From: Phycomyces nitens | Lineage: Eukaryota > Mucoromycota > Mucoromycetes > Mucorales > Phycomycetaceae | DNA: 64,000 nt | Reading direction: 5' to 3' | NCBI GenBank assembly: GCA_022702545.1 | Contig: JAHRBC010000007.1 | Location: 930,001 to 994,000, forward strand | Shown here: in pieces, positions 54,968 to 64,000 of the stretch | Layout of the letters: every line of letters begins with the position of its first letter | How positions within the stretch are numbered: the first letter of the stretch is position 1 | The notes under the pieces: generated by a model | Databases searched by the model: none | What the model saw: only the letters and a program-made list of their open reading frames with translations | Told to the model about the DNA's origin: nothing | Position numbers and translations under genes: made by a program

Positions 54968-57900
54968 ATGAATAACATTAAAAACGAAACATACAACCTC
55001 CTGTGCAAATGTTCGGCCTGTACCAAATATACAGCCAATGGAATATTGCAGAATGCACAGACATTCATGCGCCATAAGAATTCTGATAATGTGTCAAGCA
55101 TTGGTCCCAAGGATAGAGATGATTGTAAGTGAAATTGTATATCGTTATTCATAATCTAATAATGTTTGTTGTTAATTATTACAGCCAATGTCAGAAGCAC
55201 AGTTGAAGAAGAGTCAGATATCATAATGCCTGATATTTCTAATGAGTTTATTGATTGTAAGTGCGATATATTTTGGTTATCAATTACAGGTACTAACTTT
55301 TATTTTATTATAGATGAAGACAGCTTTTCTATCATGTCAGTCGAAACTACTGGACAACAGATACCTTTCTTGAGAGAAGACGATGTTTTTGACGTTGAGG
55401 AGGAATCAGATGTTGAGTCATCACTCATTGCAGCTGACAATGAGGATTCCGATTCAAATGATGAATCTAGCGATGAAGATGAGACTGAGATTGATGGCGG
55501 CAATGGTTTTGAACAAATGATGGCTTCAAGTATGTATACATAAAATACAAACATATTTAATTGTATACAAGTTATTTATCATATACTTTCCTTTGTAGTT
55601 GGATCCTTGAAGATTCATAACATGTCCCAAACCAGCCAGTTCATGGCTATCTTTGGCGTTATCTTCCAAGCATTCTACTTGGTTCAAACGGGAGGATCGG
55701 CCATGCTCAAATTCTTTCACCATCTTCTTGTTGCCTTTGAGAAGGATGCTGACCTGCCACTTACTGTCAATGCCTTGAAAGCAATGACCGAATTTGACGT
55801 AATGACCAAAGGCATTGTAAAGTACACCGTTTGCAACAAGTGCTTTGCAATCTACTTGCCAGACAATCATCAGCCAACATGCACTTTCAAGAAATACTCC
55901 AGCACGCATACCCAAATTTGCAACAATCCAATTTTCACCGATCCATCTGCCAGAGATCCAATCCCGTTCATGGTATTCCCATACAGCTCACTCAAGAATA
56001 CTTTGACACAGTATCTCTGTAAGCCTGGATTTGAGGACAAGCTGTTCCAATGGAGATCAAGAGAGACCGTGGAGAACACCTTCCTTGACATATATGATGG
56101 TGCAATGTGGAATGAGTTGCTCGATGATAATGATATGCCATTTGTTGATGATGACTATTCCCTCATGTTGACATTGAACGTGGATTGGTTTCAGCCATTC
56201 GATGGGCGCACTCATGCCAGTGGTGCTTTATATCTGTCAATTAATAACTTGCCCAGAGAGGAAAGGATGAAGCCAGAAAACATCATTCTTGTTGGCGTCA
56301 TGCCAGGGCCAAAGGAAGCAAAGACCGATCAGATGAACAACTTTCTTGAGCCTCTTGTTGACGAGTTGGTTGACTTTTACACTGGAATGACAATCAAGAC
56401 GGCCATGTTCCCTGGTGGTGTTCGTGTTCGTGCTGCTCTCATGTGTGTTGCCTGCGATATACCAGCTGCAAGAAAAACCGCGGGATTTACAGGGCATGCA
56501 AGCACCAACGCTTGTCACAAGTGTGCACGTCAGTTTTCGGTGATCGATGGATCGAGCAAGATCGATTACTCTGGGTTTGACGTTGAGAATTGGACACCAA
56601 GAGAAAAGGCAGCCAATGCTGTGCATGCCGAAATGTGGTTCAATGCAGAATCAGACGTCGAACGGGCAGAGTTGGAGAAAAACAATGGTACCCGATATTC
56701 TGAATTGCATCGCCTACACTACTTTGATCCTGTCCGGTGTACGATCGTAGATCCTATGCACAACTTGTTTCTTGGTACAGCCAAACGGATGATCAGCATT
56801 TGGAGAGACCTCGGTTATTTTCCCAGCACCACTCTTGCCCGCATGCAACATCTGGCAGATTCCATTCTTGTTCCTCCTGGATATGCTGTATTGTCCAACA
56901 AAATTGCTTCTGGGTTCCCATATATGAAGGCAGACGAGTGGCGATCGTGGTGTCTTGTGTATTCGCTGGTTGTCCTGGAGAATGCTTTGCCAGAAACAGA
57001 CTACAATAACTGGCTAGTATTCGTTGATGCATGCCGTCTATTGACAGGACCATCTGTCACGACTCAGAGTATAGACGAGGCACACCAGCTCCTTGGCAAT
57101 TTTGGTGAAAAGTGCGAGATTTTGTATGGAACTGTCAGCATCACACCAAACATGCATCTGCATATGCACTTACGTGAGTCCATGCTTGACTTTGGCCCTG
57201 TCTATGCATTCTGGTTGTATAGCTTTGAACGATACAATGGCAAGCTCAAGAATATCAAGACAAATCGCCGCAATGGATTCGAGGTCACTTTCATGAAGGT
57301 CTTCTTGGAAAAGGGATTCATCAGCAACTTTCTTCAGTTCTATTCTGCCAAACTTTCACCACCCATGGTAGAATTTCTCCAAGAAGTTGCTCAAATAGCA
57401 CCGACGCCTGTAAGATCCTTGGTGAACTCTGAGTACGGCCACCCTCCATATATGCAATTCAATCTCAACATGTTCCTCCAAGCTGCCACCAATCCATGGT
57501 TTAATGTCACTGGAAGTGAAGCCCTGCCATTGACCTCGTTGCCATTGAAATTGTCGCCTTTATCTATAATGACTGGCAATCATTATAAGTACTTGGTCGA
57601 ATTCTATAACAAGGCTTACCAAGACACTGGGATTTCCTTCTGTGCCACGGATAGCATCCCACTTGGAGGGCATGTCTATATCAATGACCGGATTCGCAAG
57701 ATGAAGAAGATTTCGTTGCTAGGACAAGAGTATTGGAGTGGTGAAAAGAAAAAGCGCGGTTCTTTTGTACAAGTCTTGTTTCTGGACAATTCGACAAGTG
57801 AATTCGTTGCATTTCCCGGCCAGATTGAGTATTTATTTACTCATGTTATCAAGATTGGTGGAATCGAAAGAGTTTCTACTTTTGCTTTCGTCAAATGGTT

Positions 57901-58102
57901 TCCGACGTATAATGCTGGCAGATATCAACCGTTGATCAACCAAGGTCTGGAGCTGTGGGAAAAGGGGTTTTTAGAGGAGACCATTGAGTGTATTATTCCA
58001 GTACATCGTCTGCATTCTTGCTTTGCATTGACAACTCACAATCTCCAACAAGGGTCTCAAAAACGCCTGATTATTCCATTACCTAGAAAAGTCGTCACTT
58101 AA
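54968..58102 (+). CDS. tnp2-like transposase of element D (982 aa, four exons, intact)
   Basis: The exons are 54968-55124, 55185-55256, 55314-55529 and 55599-58102, with GT-AG introns in matching phase, giving 982 residues and no internal stop. The N-terminus has a Cys/His cluster (CKCSACTKYT, then RHK), then a strongly acidic exon (SDSNDESSDEDETE). The core has D344 in TLNVDWFQPFDG, NLPREERM, MPGPKEA, D435 in CDIPAARKTAGF, C454-x2-C457 (CHKC) and D533 in DPMHNLFLGTAKRM. It ends LPRKVVT. The block order matches the tnp2 family of CACTA/EnSpm transposases; D344 and D435 are candidate catalytic acidic residues (inferred). It would bind the terminal repeats and cut the element out. It converges with ORF2, about 550 bp apart. 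Confidence 0.92.
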
Positions 58103-58650
58103 TAAAAAAAATTGCGTTTTTGACCACAAACATCAGCCACGTAATGCTTATTTTTCTTGTTTTACTTTACCATCTGTTATTTTATCAATACATTTTTAAG
58201 ATTGATTAAAATATTAGATTGATATATACAAGTTTCATGTTCTTTAAAACAGATATCAAAACAAATATTTATTTTCTTCAGCTCATTATGCGATAAGCCA
58301 AGTAGCTGTTTATTTAATACCCGATAATCAGCTATATTTTAAAGTTTATACTACATAATATACTAAAAATTTTCATTTAAATTCCAAGTTTATAAAGCCG
58401 ATGAAAATATTTTATTTTACTATTAAATATTTGTTTTGCAATAATTATGACTAAAATAAAATAACCATTAAAAATAATATTGTTTCTCACCATCTTGTCT
58501 TTCTTTATTTTTTAATGCTTCAACAATACAAAAACGAGTAATGCCAATCCTACCACCATCATCTTCCAGCCCAACAACTTGTTTCAACTTATTCAATAAA
58601 GACCATTATATCAAGACAACCAAATACAAATATTTTTATTGCCGTGTTGC
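58103..58650. other. Intergenic AT-rich gap between convergent genes of D
   Basis: Nothing is recognised. It contains the presumed 3' ends of the transposase and ORF2 transcripts. The plus-strand ORF at 58541-58942 is the shadow of ORF2 exons. Confidence 0.5.
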
Positions 58651-58651
58651 A

Positions 58652-59733
58652 ATCCACTTGGCAACACGCGCCTTCTGCTCTTTTGACAATTCAATATGTC
58701 TACTTTCAACAGGACAAGAAGAAAAGTCAATGACCTTCATCTTCTTTTCCTTGCTCCTCTGGGCTTTCAACTCGCCCAAGTACTCCTCGACCTATATCAT
58801 AATCAAATTAATTAATTATATGAAGCACATCAAATTTGCCCGAACAATATCTTACCAAAGGATGTCTGTTACTGGGAGTATAAACGGTATACTCCCGTTG
58901 CTCATCATCAGACTCAATGTCAGACAACATCTCTTTGTCTAAGAGATCCTCGACTGTCTCTCCATACTTGGACTCCAAGTTCGCCCTGTCTGCCAAATGC
59001 AGCCTCTTGTAGGCGGCGAGGACCTATTTCAAAATCAAGTATTAGAAGTATGAAAACAAATATTATATTATACTAACTCTTGTTTTTCTCGTACGTCTAC
59101 GAGAAGACTGGTTTCGCTTAGCTAACTTTTCTGGCGAGGTGTTAGCTCTGTTTAGCTTGTACGAGATATGCCGTCTTGTTTTTTCCTCTATGACTGCAGA
59201 TGCAAGAGGCTGTCCTTCGGGCTGTTGATGGATATACATCCGGACCTTGTCTGCAATAGGCCGGTTGGATGAAGAGAGTGCCCCCTCATTCATTGTCAAT
59301 GGTGTAGACACCAAGACATTCCTTGTCTCTGATCGTATGAGGCGCTATATGACATAGGGTAAGTAATTCATCAATATAAAATTAATATTTATATATAGAT
59401 ATCCTACCGAGACCGATGGAAGTCGATACTTCATATACATCTGTGGTGGTGGAGCTTGATGGGGGAAACTTGGCTACTGTTGCCATTCGAGTTCTTGAGG
59501 GATTCCATCCCTTGATGGACCTGCTGCAACAGGACATGCGACTCATTCAGTCTTGTCTGAAGAGCCGACAGGTTTGACAACACTGCGCCGTCCTGTTCAG
59601 CGTTGTTGCTTGGAGCAGGAAGGATCGTCTGCATCACGGTTCCTGCTGGTCTAGTGCCACTAGTCTTACCAATCGACTTCTTGGTAGTCGACTTGTAGGT
59701 CTTTTTAGAGCTTGATGATATAAATTGAGACAT
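58652..59733 (-). CDS. ORF2 accessory protein of element D
   Basis: It starts ATG 59733 (MSQFISSSSKKTYK). Exon 1 is Ser/Lys-rich, then ALQTRLNESHVLLQQVHQG (helical). Later exons lie at about 59345-59080 (MNEGALSSSNRPIADKVRMY and a basic RRRTRKTRV end), 59022-58855 (MLSDIESDDEQRE) and 58794-58652 (VEEYLGELKAQRS to ARVAKWIATRQ stop). The acidic SD-ESDDE motif followed by a helical last exon corresponds to MSDDES and the last exon in A, B, C and E. The first splice junction near 59410-59440 is not resolved. All later exons read open, so the gene may be intact. Function unknown. Confidence 0.65.
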
Positions 59734-60144
59734 TGAATACTAGAAAAATATATTAAAGTGTGAGGTTCGTTGATTATGAATATCTATTTTCCAATAGATT
59801 TTGAAATATTCCGTAAATAATACATACATGAGAAAGTAATTAAAAGTAATTAAAAAGTATACTTCTTTCTAAAGAGGTTTTATAGTATTTTGATCTTTGC
59901 TTACATTATGCTGTCAGGTATACTTAGTAATCTGCTTCAACTGGCTAATCCATTTAATTTGCTTGCACTGACTAATCCATTTGTAATATTTGGGCTCTGT
60001 TTCAAAAATACAAATCGTTTTATTAAGTGGGCTTATTAGTTCCACGTCACGTTCGGGACACTCAATATCGCCATTGATCTCTATTGGATTATTGCTTTCA
60101 ACCTTTGTTCTTTTCTTTTCTTTTCCTTTCCTTTACTTTTCGGC

Positions 60145-60795
60145 ATGGTAAGCATCATTCTCTTTTAAAATTTTTTTACTCATCATGACTTTATATTTGT
60201 CCAGATATTCTTTTCTATATCCATACAAGGGCTGCTGGTTTATGTCAATAACTCTGGTATACTGGTAATGTTCTTTTTATTATCTCATTCAGTTTCCACA
60301 AGCTCATTGCTCTGCTTAGTAATTCACGGCCTCCCATTACAAACAAATACAGAGGAGCACTTTGCTGTATATTATGGTATGATGACACTCCTTTATACAC
60401 TAGACATGCTTTATTAACATTCGTTCCATTCATTAGAATTTTTTCGGTCATCTGGTATGTGCCGATTCCATGTCATCTGGTCAGTAATTGTGTCCGCTAT
60501 ACCCATTACCAAGTAAGTATACAACCTTTCAGCCCTTATATTACTTTACTAATCTCTTATCTAATAGATGTAATCGAAATATTCTTCATCTGGTTGGCCA
60601 TTGCGCCCATTGCGCCCATTACACTGATGACCAAGTAAGTATATAACCACTCAACGTTTATATTATTTTCCTGACATATTCTTCATAGATATTACCGAAA
60701 TTTTTTATACCATTTATCAAAGTATTCAAGTTTTCTCGATATAAATACCAATGTAAGTATTGTTGTTCCATTCAAATTATTTTACAGTCTGCTAA
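60145..60795 (+). CDS. ORF3 of element D: seven-exon small protein, open frame (117 aa)
   Basis: The exons are 60145-60147 (ATG only), 60205-60256, 60293-60376, 60437-60512, 60568-60634, 60689-60752 and 60788-60795. Every intron begins GT(A)AG or GTAT and ends AG. The joined frame has no stop until TAA 60793-60795. The product starts with a hydrophobic stretch (MIFFSISIQGLLVYV) and has two further hydrophobic segments (SLLCLVIHG; VIWSVIVSAIP) and a His/Cys run (GHCAHCAHY). It may be a secreted or membrane protein. It is divergent from ORF2 (412 bp apart), the same place as ORF3 in B and C. Two introns are only 35-36 nt, which lowers confidence. No known family is recognised. Confidence 0.5.
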
Positions 60796-61439
60796 AATAC
60801 ACCTATGAAAATTATCTAGCCACCCTTTTTTTTTCAAAAGAAAACAAACACCCACGTAAGCAGTGCCGCAGCAAGTAACAAAGGAAGGTAGGGGGGGTCT
60901 AGTAGACCAGGGTAACCCATATATTCTCCGGATGAGTAAAAGAATACCCATCCAATTGAGAAAAGGGCAAGGCTAGCATATTAGGCAATAAAATTAGGAG
61001 GGAGTAGAAATGAGAACGAATAGAAAACATTAGAAAAGCTTTTTTTATCCAATAAAAACTATTATAAACTACATCTTTGGCCTGTATCTGCCATGAATTC
61101 ATACCGAATTCATACTGAATCCTATGAGGACACTGCTTTAATATTGAAAAGAGCAACCTATATAAAGTAATTTAAAGAACTGAATCCTTCGGGGCTAGAA
61201 AATATGGGACGAAAAAAAAAGAAACCCCCCAATTTTCGTGACAAAAAAAAGCACAAAAAAAATAACCCACCTTTTGCTTTTTGCGCTTTGACGTTTCAGT
61301 ATACTGATTGGAATCATTCAGACAACGAATCCTAAAAATTTAATATTAAAAAATTTGGCAAATTTTATATCAAATCTTTATCATTCAGTCAAGAATTTTA
61401 TAAATATCAGTATACTAAAATGGCCCTTCTTTTGCAGTG
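60796..61439. other. Right subterminal region of element D
   Basis: Non-coding, with A-runs and an agggggggtct tract near 60890. It ends in the 16-bp inverted terminal repeat. No gene is supported. Confidence 0.5.
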
Positions 61440-61747
61440 CGAAAAGTGTAACAATTTTAAGCAGTGAAAGTTTGTAAGAATTTTACTAGTAAAAAATGTA
61501 AACCTTTTAATCATGTGACATATTTTTTATACAAATAGTACCAAAATAAAGTCACAAGAAAGAAAGAAAAGGGAAACCAAGTATGTCAAAATATAGAACG
61601 CCTTTCTTGATATAGACTTTAGTCTAAACTGAGTGGTTGTTATAGGCATATGTACTCAAATATTCTAAGATAAAGTAATATCTGTATGTGTGTTTGTCTA
61701 TATTTATTAATCATCATCTCATATCATATAGTATAACTAAATACATC
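61440..61747. other. AT-rich flank, unassigned
   Basis: No gene. The sequence does not continue the G3 LTR that abuts the other end of D. Confidence 0.5.
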
Positions 61748-61973
61748 TGTGGTAAAACCACCTTTAAATACTATTACAAATTGGCTTAACAAAAGCTAGG
61801 TAACAAAATCTACTCAAGTATATTTAAGTTACACTAAGATCTAAAGCCCTATTAACACCCAGTCAAGCATTTATATGCAAATCCTACAACAGACAGAATT
61901 TGAGTTGCTCTTTTACTTTGAGAAATAAATATCAAGTAAAATTGACTTATCGTGTTTTAGTAATTTTGCTACA
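61748..61973 (+). repeat. Solo LTR of the G2/G3 family
   Basis: The 226-bp sequence TGTGGTAAAACCACC to TTGCTACA matches the 227-bp LTRs of G2 and G3 with several differences. It is flanked by the exact 5-bp duplication acatc at 61743-61747 and 61974-61978. There is no internal region, so it formed by LTR-LTR recombination. Confidence 0.93.
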
Positions 61974-61978
61974 ACATC

Positions 61979-62990
61979 CATCTCAACTGAAATTTGTACT
62001 TTATGGCAAGAACGTGATAAGCTTTGTCTTTAAATATTTTATATACACCCTGTCTAATTGCTTATATATATTATTTAGTAACAAATATTCAATATGTTTA
62101 CAAACAAACCAATCACCAGCTTAACTTTGGCATGAAAAGGTAACTATCTATACAATATCAACAATAAATCATTTATTTATTTTAATATATATATTACTAG
62201 GCATATCATGTCCTGTATTAATGGACTCATTCTACAAGACTGGGTTTTTGGTGCAGAGCTGTTTAATACTACGAAACGATCCAGGGCTACTGTATATAAT
62301 GTAAGTATTGTGATTCATAATATCGCATTTAAACAAGTACTCATTATAATTTATCTTTTGCCTCTGTATTTACATCTCAAATGCATTTATTAGGCAGACT
62401 AGTCTTACTTCAGATTAATCGTAAGTTTCTATCAAACAGTATTAATATAACCATTAGTTTTATCAAAGGAGAGAATCGCATTTTAGAAAAGCTAGCTAAA
62501 GAAATATTTTATCAAATAAACAAAAATTGAAAATTTTTCAAATCTATTGATCCTGTAAAATAATAAACAAATGGGGCCTGTCTATCCTGGCAGTTTTTAT
62601 CCTTTCTAAGCTACAGAACCAAGTTTTATCATTCTTTAAGCACTGTAAAAGCAGTTTTCATTATTTTTTACAAGCACTGCAATAGCAATTTTTATCTTTT
62701 TCATGTGGCTGAAGTAGAATCTATGCCCTGTCAAATAAACAGTAGAATGGATATTAAATCCGTGCTTTTGAGTGGTCTGTATGTTCCAGTAGAATCGCTT
62801 TATAGATGGTCTACAAGAGTATATAAAAGGGTGCAATTACTGAGAGTAAACTGTAATTGCTCTATAGATTTAACGTTTTGTGTATTGGGCGTACAATTTA
62901 GGAATCTATAATGAGATTCTATTCACTTGTTGATGGGATGGTAGGCCTCAATGGTATATGTAAAAATGGATTGTTGATCAAAATGAAAAC
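61979..62990. other. Unassigned AT-rich sequence with a degenerate 34-bp direct repeat
   Basis: No convincing gene. Two similar units (aagcactgtaaaagcagttt near 62637 and aagcactgcaatagcaattt near 62671) form a short tandem pair whose cactg core resembles CACTA-like ends. It may be subterminal DNA of another relic. Confidence 0.3.
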
Positions 62991-63040
62991 CCACTGTGAA
63001 TAACATGAAAATTGATTTTCCCTATATATAATCTTTAATT

Positions 63041-63325
63041 TTGATTTACATAAAAATATTTGATTTTCCCAGTGTGTGGAACGTAGTCCTCTCTCATTTC
63101 TGGCCATCATGGACCTTGGAAGGTGTCCGCAAACTTCTTGTCTTTGGATCCATCCCTCACAGCCTACCATCTGACAACTCTCAGGTTTTGCTTGCAGTTG
63201 TCACTGCTAAAGAAATCTGGAGTGCACACTGGCTCTTTGTCTTTGAGGATAAGACTTTCCTACCCGGAGTAGTAGCTAAAAAGATATCTTGGGCTATAGA
63301 AAAACACATAGTCTCTATAGTTTGA
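63041..63325 (+). pseudogene. Possible C-terminus of a LINE-type reverse transcriptase
   Basis: The frame ends with AKEIWSAHWLFVFEDKTFLP and a short tail before TGA at 63323-63325. The I-W-x-A-H-W-x-F-x-F block resembles the C-terminal region of non-LTR retrotransposon ORF2 proteins in fungi, as I recall them. No RT core is present upstream, so at most it is a 3' fragment. It could also be an unrelated short ORF. Confidence 0.3.
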
Positions 63326-64000
63326 ATCCTTTTTCTCTTATTGGAATTTTCTAGCTTCCCACCTGTGGTATACACACCACAGTTGAGTGAAATACAGACT
63401 CCACAACCGATCTCCAGTTACTACTTGCTAATGACCCTGGCAAGTTAACATCTCAGGAGCAGTTACACACCAGGCACACGTACACTTCACACTGCTACAG
63501 TGATAACCAACCATTACACGACGGGGACTTTAATTACAAGGGAATTTGAATAATAGTATATAAGCAATAATAATATTCTTTCTTCAATAAACAACACTCT
63601 CACAGTATTCTTATTTCCCCTAAAAGATACTAACAAACCATATACCTCACCACCCATTTCTTTGTTCGAGCTTTTCTACTCACTGTACTCTCTCTTATTC
63701 CTTCCCATTTTAACTCAAGTCCATGTCTATAGCAATCTAAAAGCTGCATGCTTTGCGTGATGGCAGATCAATACAATACAAAAAAAAACATAATTATAGT
63801 TTATTTGTTGCTTTTTATAGTTAAAATAGAGACAATTTTAAATTTGCTCTAAAACTCATTACCAAAAAAAGAATTTTTTTACAAGGACTGTTTTACATTT
63901 TAAACCAAGGCCCACCTTATGCAAATGATACGTTTTGCAGGATATCATCCTAAAGGAAACGAAATGAACACACATAATATATTGATATTATTATCATTTA
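63326..64000. other. Unassigned sequence with an LTR-like stretch
   Basis: At 63363 tgtggtatacacaccaca forms an inverted repeat like an LTR start. A tatataagc near 63558 and aataaac near 63587 would fit an LTR promoter. No partner copy or target duplication is visible in the window, so this is unconfirmed. No gene is seen to the window end. Confidence 0.25.

Larger units (their letters stand above)
54365..61439 (+). mobile_element. CACTA-like DNA transposon D (7075 bp), apparently intact
   Basis: It has a perfect 16-bp terminal inverted repeat, CACTGCAAAAGAAGGG, at 54365 and (reverse complement) ending at 61439. It contains a complete four-exon transposase (+), convergent ORF2 (-) and ORF3 (+, 60145-60795). 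Only cg is shared by the two flanks. It is diverged from A-C and E. The interior at 54365-54967 and 60796-61439 is non-coding AT-rich subterminal sequence. Confidence 0.92.

Noticed and set aside
54866..55132. ORF starting at 54866 as an independent gene
   Set aside because: It overlaps the first exon of the D transposase in the same frame; the Cys-rich start at 54968 aligns with exon 1 of A, B and C.

Overview
The window looks like a transposon cemetery from an AT-rich fungal genome with short GT-AG introns (about 35-70 nt). Nested Ty3/gypsy elements, a Helitron and several CACTA-like DNA transposons suggest an early-diverging fungus, probably Mucoromycota (a Phycomyces-like genome would fit). 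That assignment is inference from style only. The only conventional host gene I can support is one tRNA-Gly(GCC) at 10778-10848. Nearly everything else is mobile DNA or its debris.

Layout. 1-3831: right part of CACTA-like element A (end of accessory gene ORF2 on +, frameshifted transposase on -). 3832-10767: a head-to-tail stack of six long terminal repeats (L0-L5) of one Ty3/gypsy superfamily ending just upstream of the tRNA; one pair encloses a gag-protease interior without pol (G0). 10955-13666: 3' LTR and RNase H/integrase half of gypsy G1. 13667-19787: CACTA-like element B. 19788-20759: AT-rich debris ending in a CACTA-like terminus. 20760-21106: gag start of gypsy G5, cut by gypsy G2 (21107-26927, LTRs of 227 bp, target duplication ccttc). 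27470-31000: broken Helitron on -. 31001-42932: CACTA-like element E, containing a solo LTR (32692-33309) and element C (34045-40171, a sister copy of B in the opposite orientation). 42933-43288: part of a second copy of that LTR, cut by gypsy G3 (43289-54364, - strand), which holds the apparently intact gypsy G4 (44218-49696). 54365-61439: CACTA-like element D, the best preserved one. 61748-61973: solo LTR of the G2/G3 family. 61974-64000: mostly unassigned, with a possible LINE 3' remnant.

The CACTA-like elements share one plan: CACTG-starting terminal inverted repeats; a four-exon transposase with an acidic N-terminal region and a tnp2-like core; a convergent multi-exon accessory gene (ORF2); and, divergently transcribed from ORF2 toward the far terminus, a chain of very small exons that I read as a third gene (ORF3) for a short, hydrophobic, otherwise unrecognised protein. 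In D, ORF3 reads open through seven exons and the transposase is open for 982 residues. In B, ORF3 reads in phase through six exons with a single TGA that its sister copy C shares.

The nested insertions can be ordered: the Helitron was hit by E; E by a solo-LTR family twice and by C; the second LTR copy by G3; G3 by G4. Many of the stop codons in the old copies are TGA where a sister copy has CGA, which points to C-to-T decay at CpG. G4 (LTRs one base different in 342, uninterrupted 1582-residue Gag-Pol with chromodomain) and D are the likeliest recently active elements.
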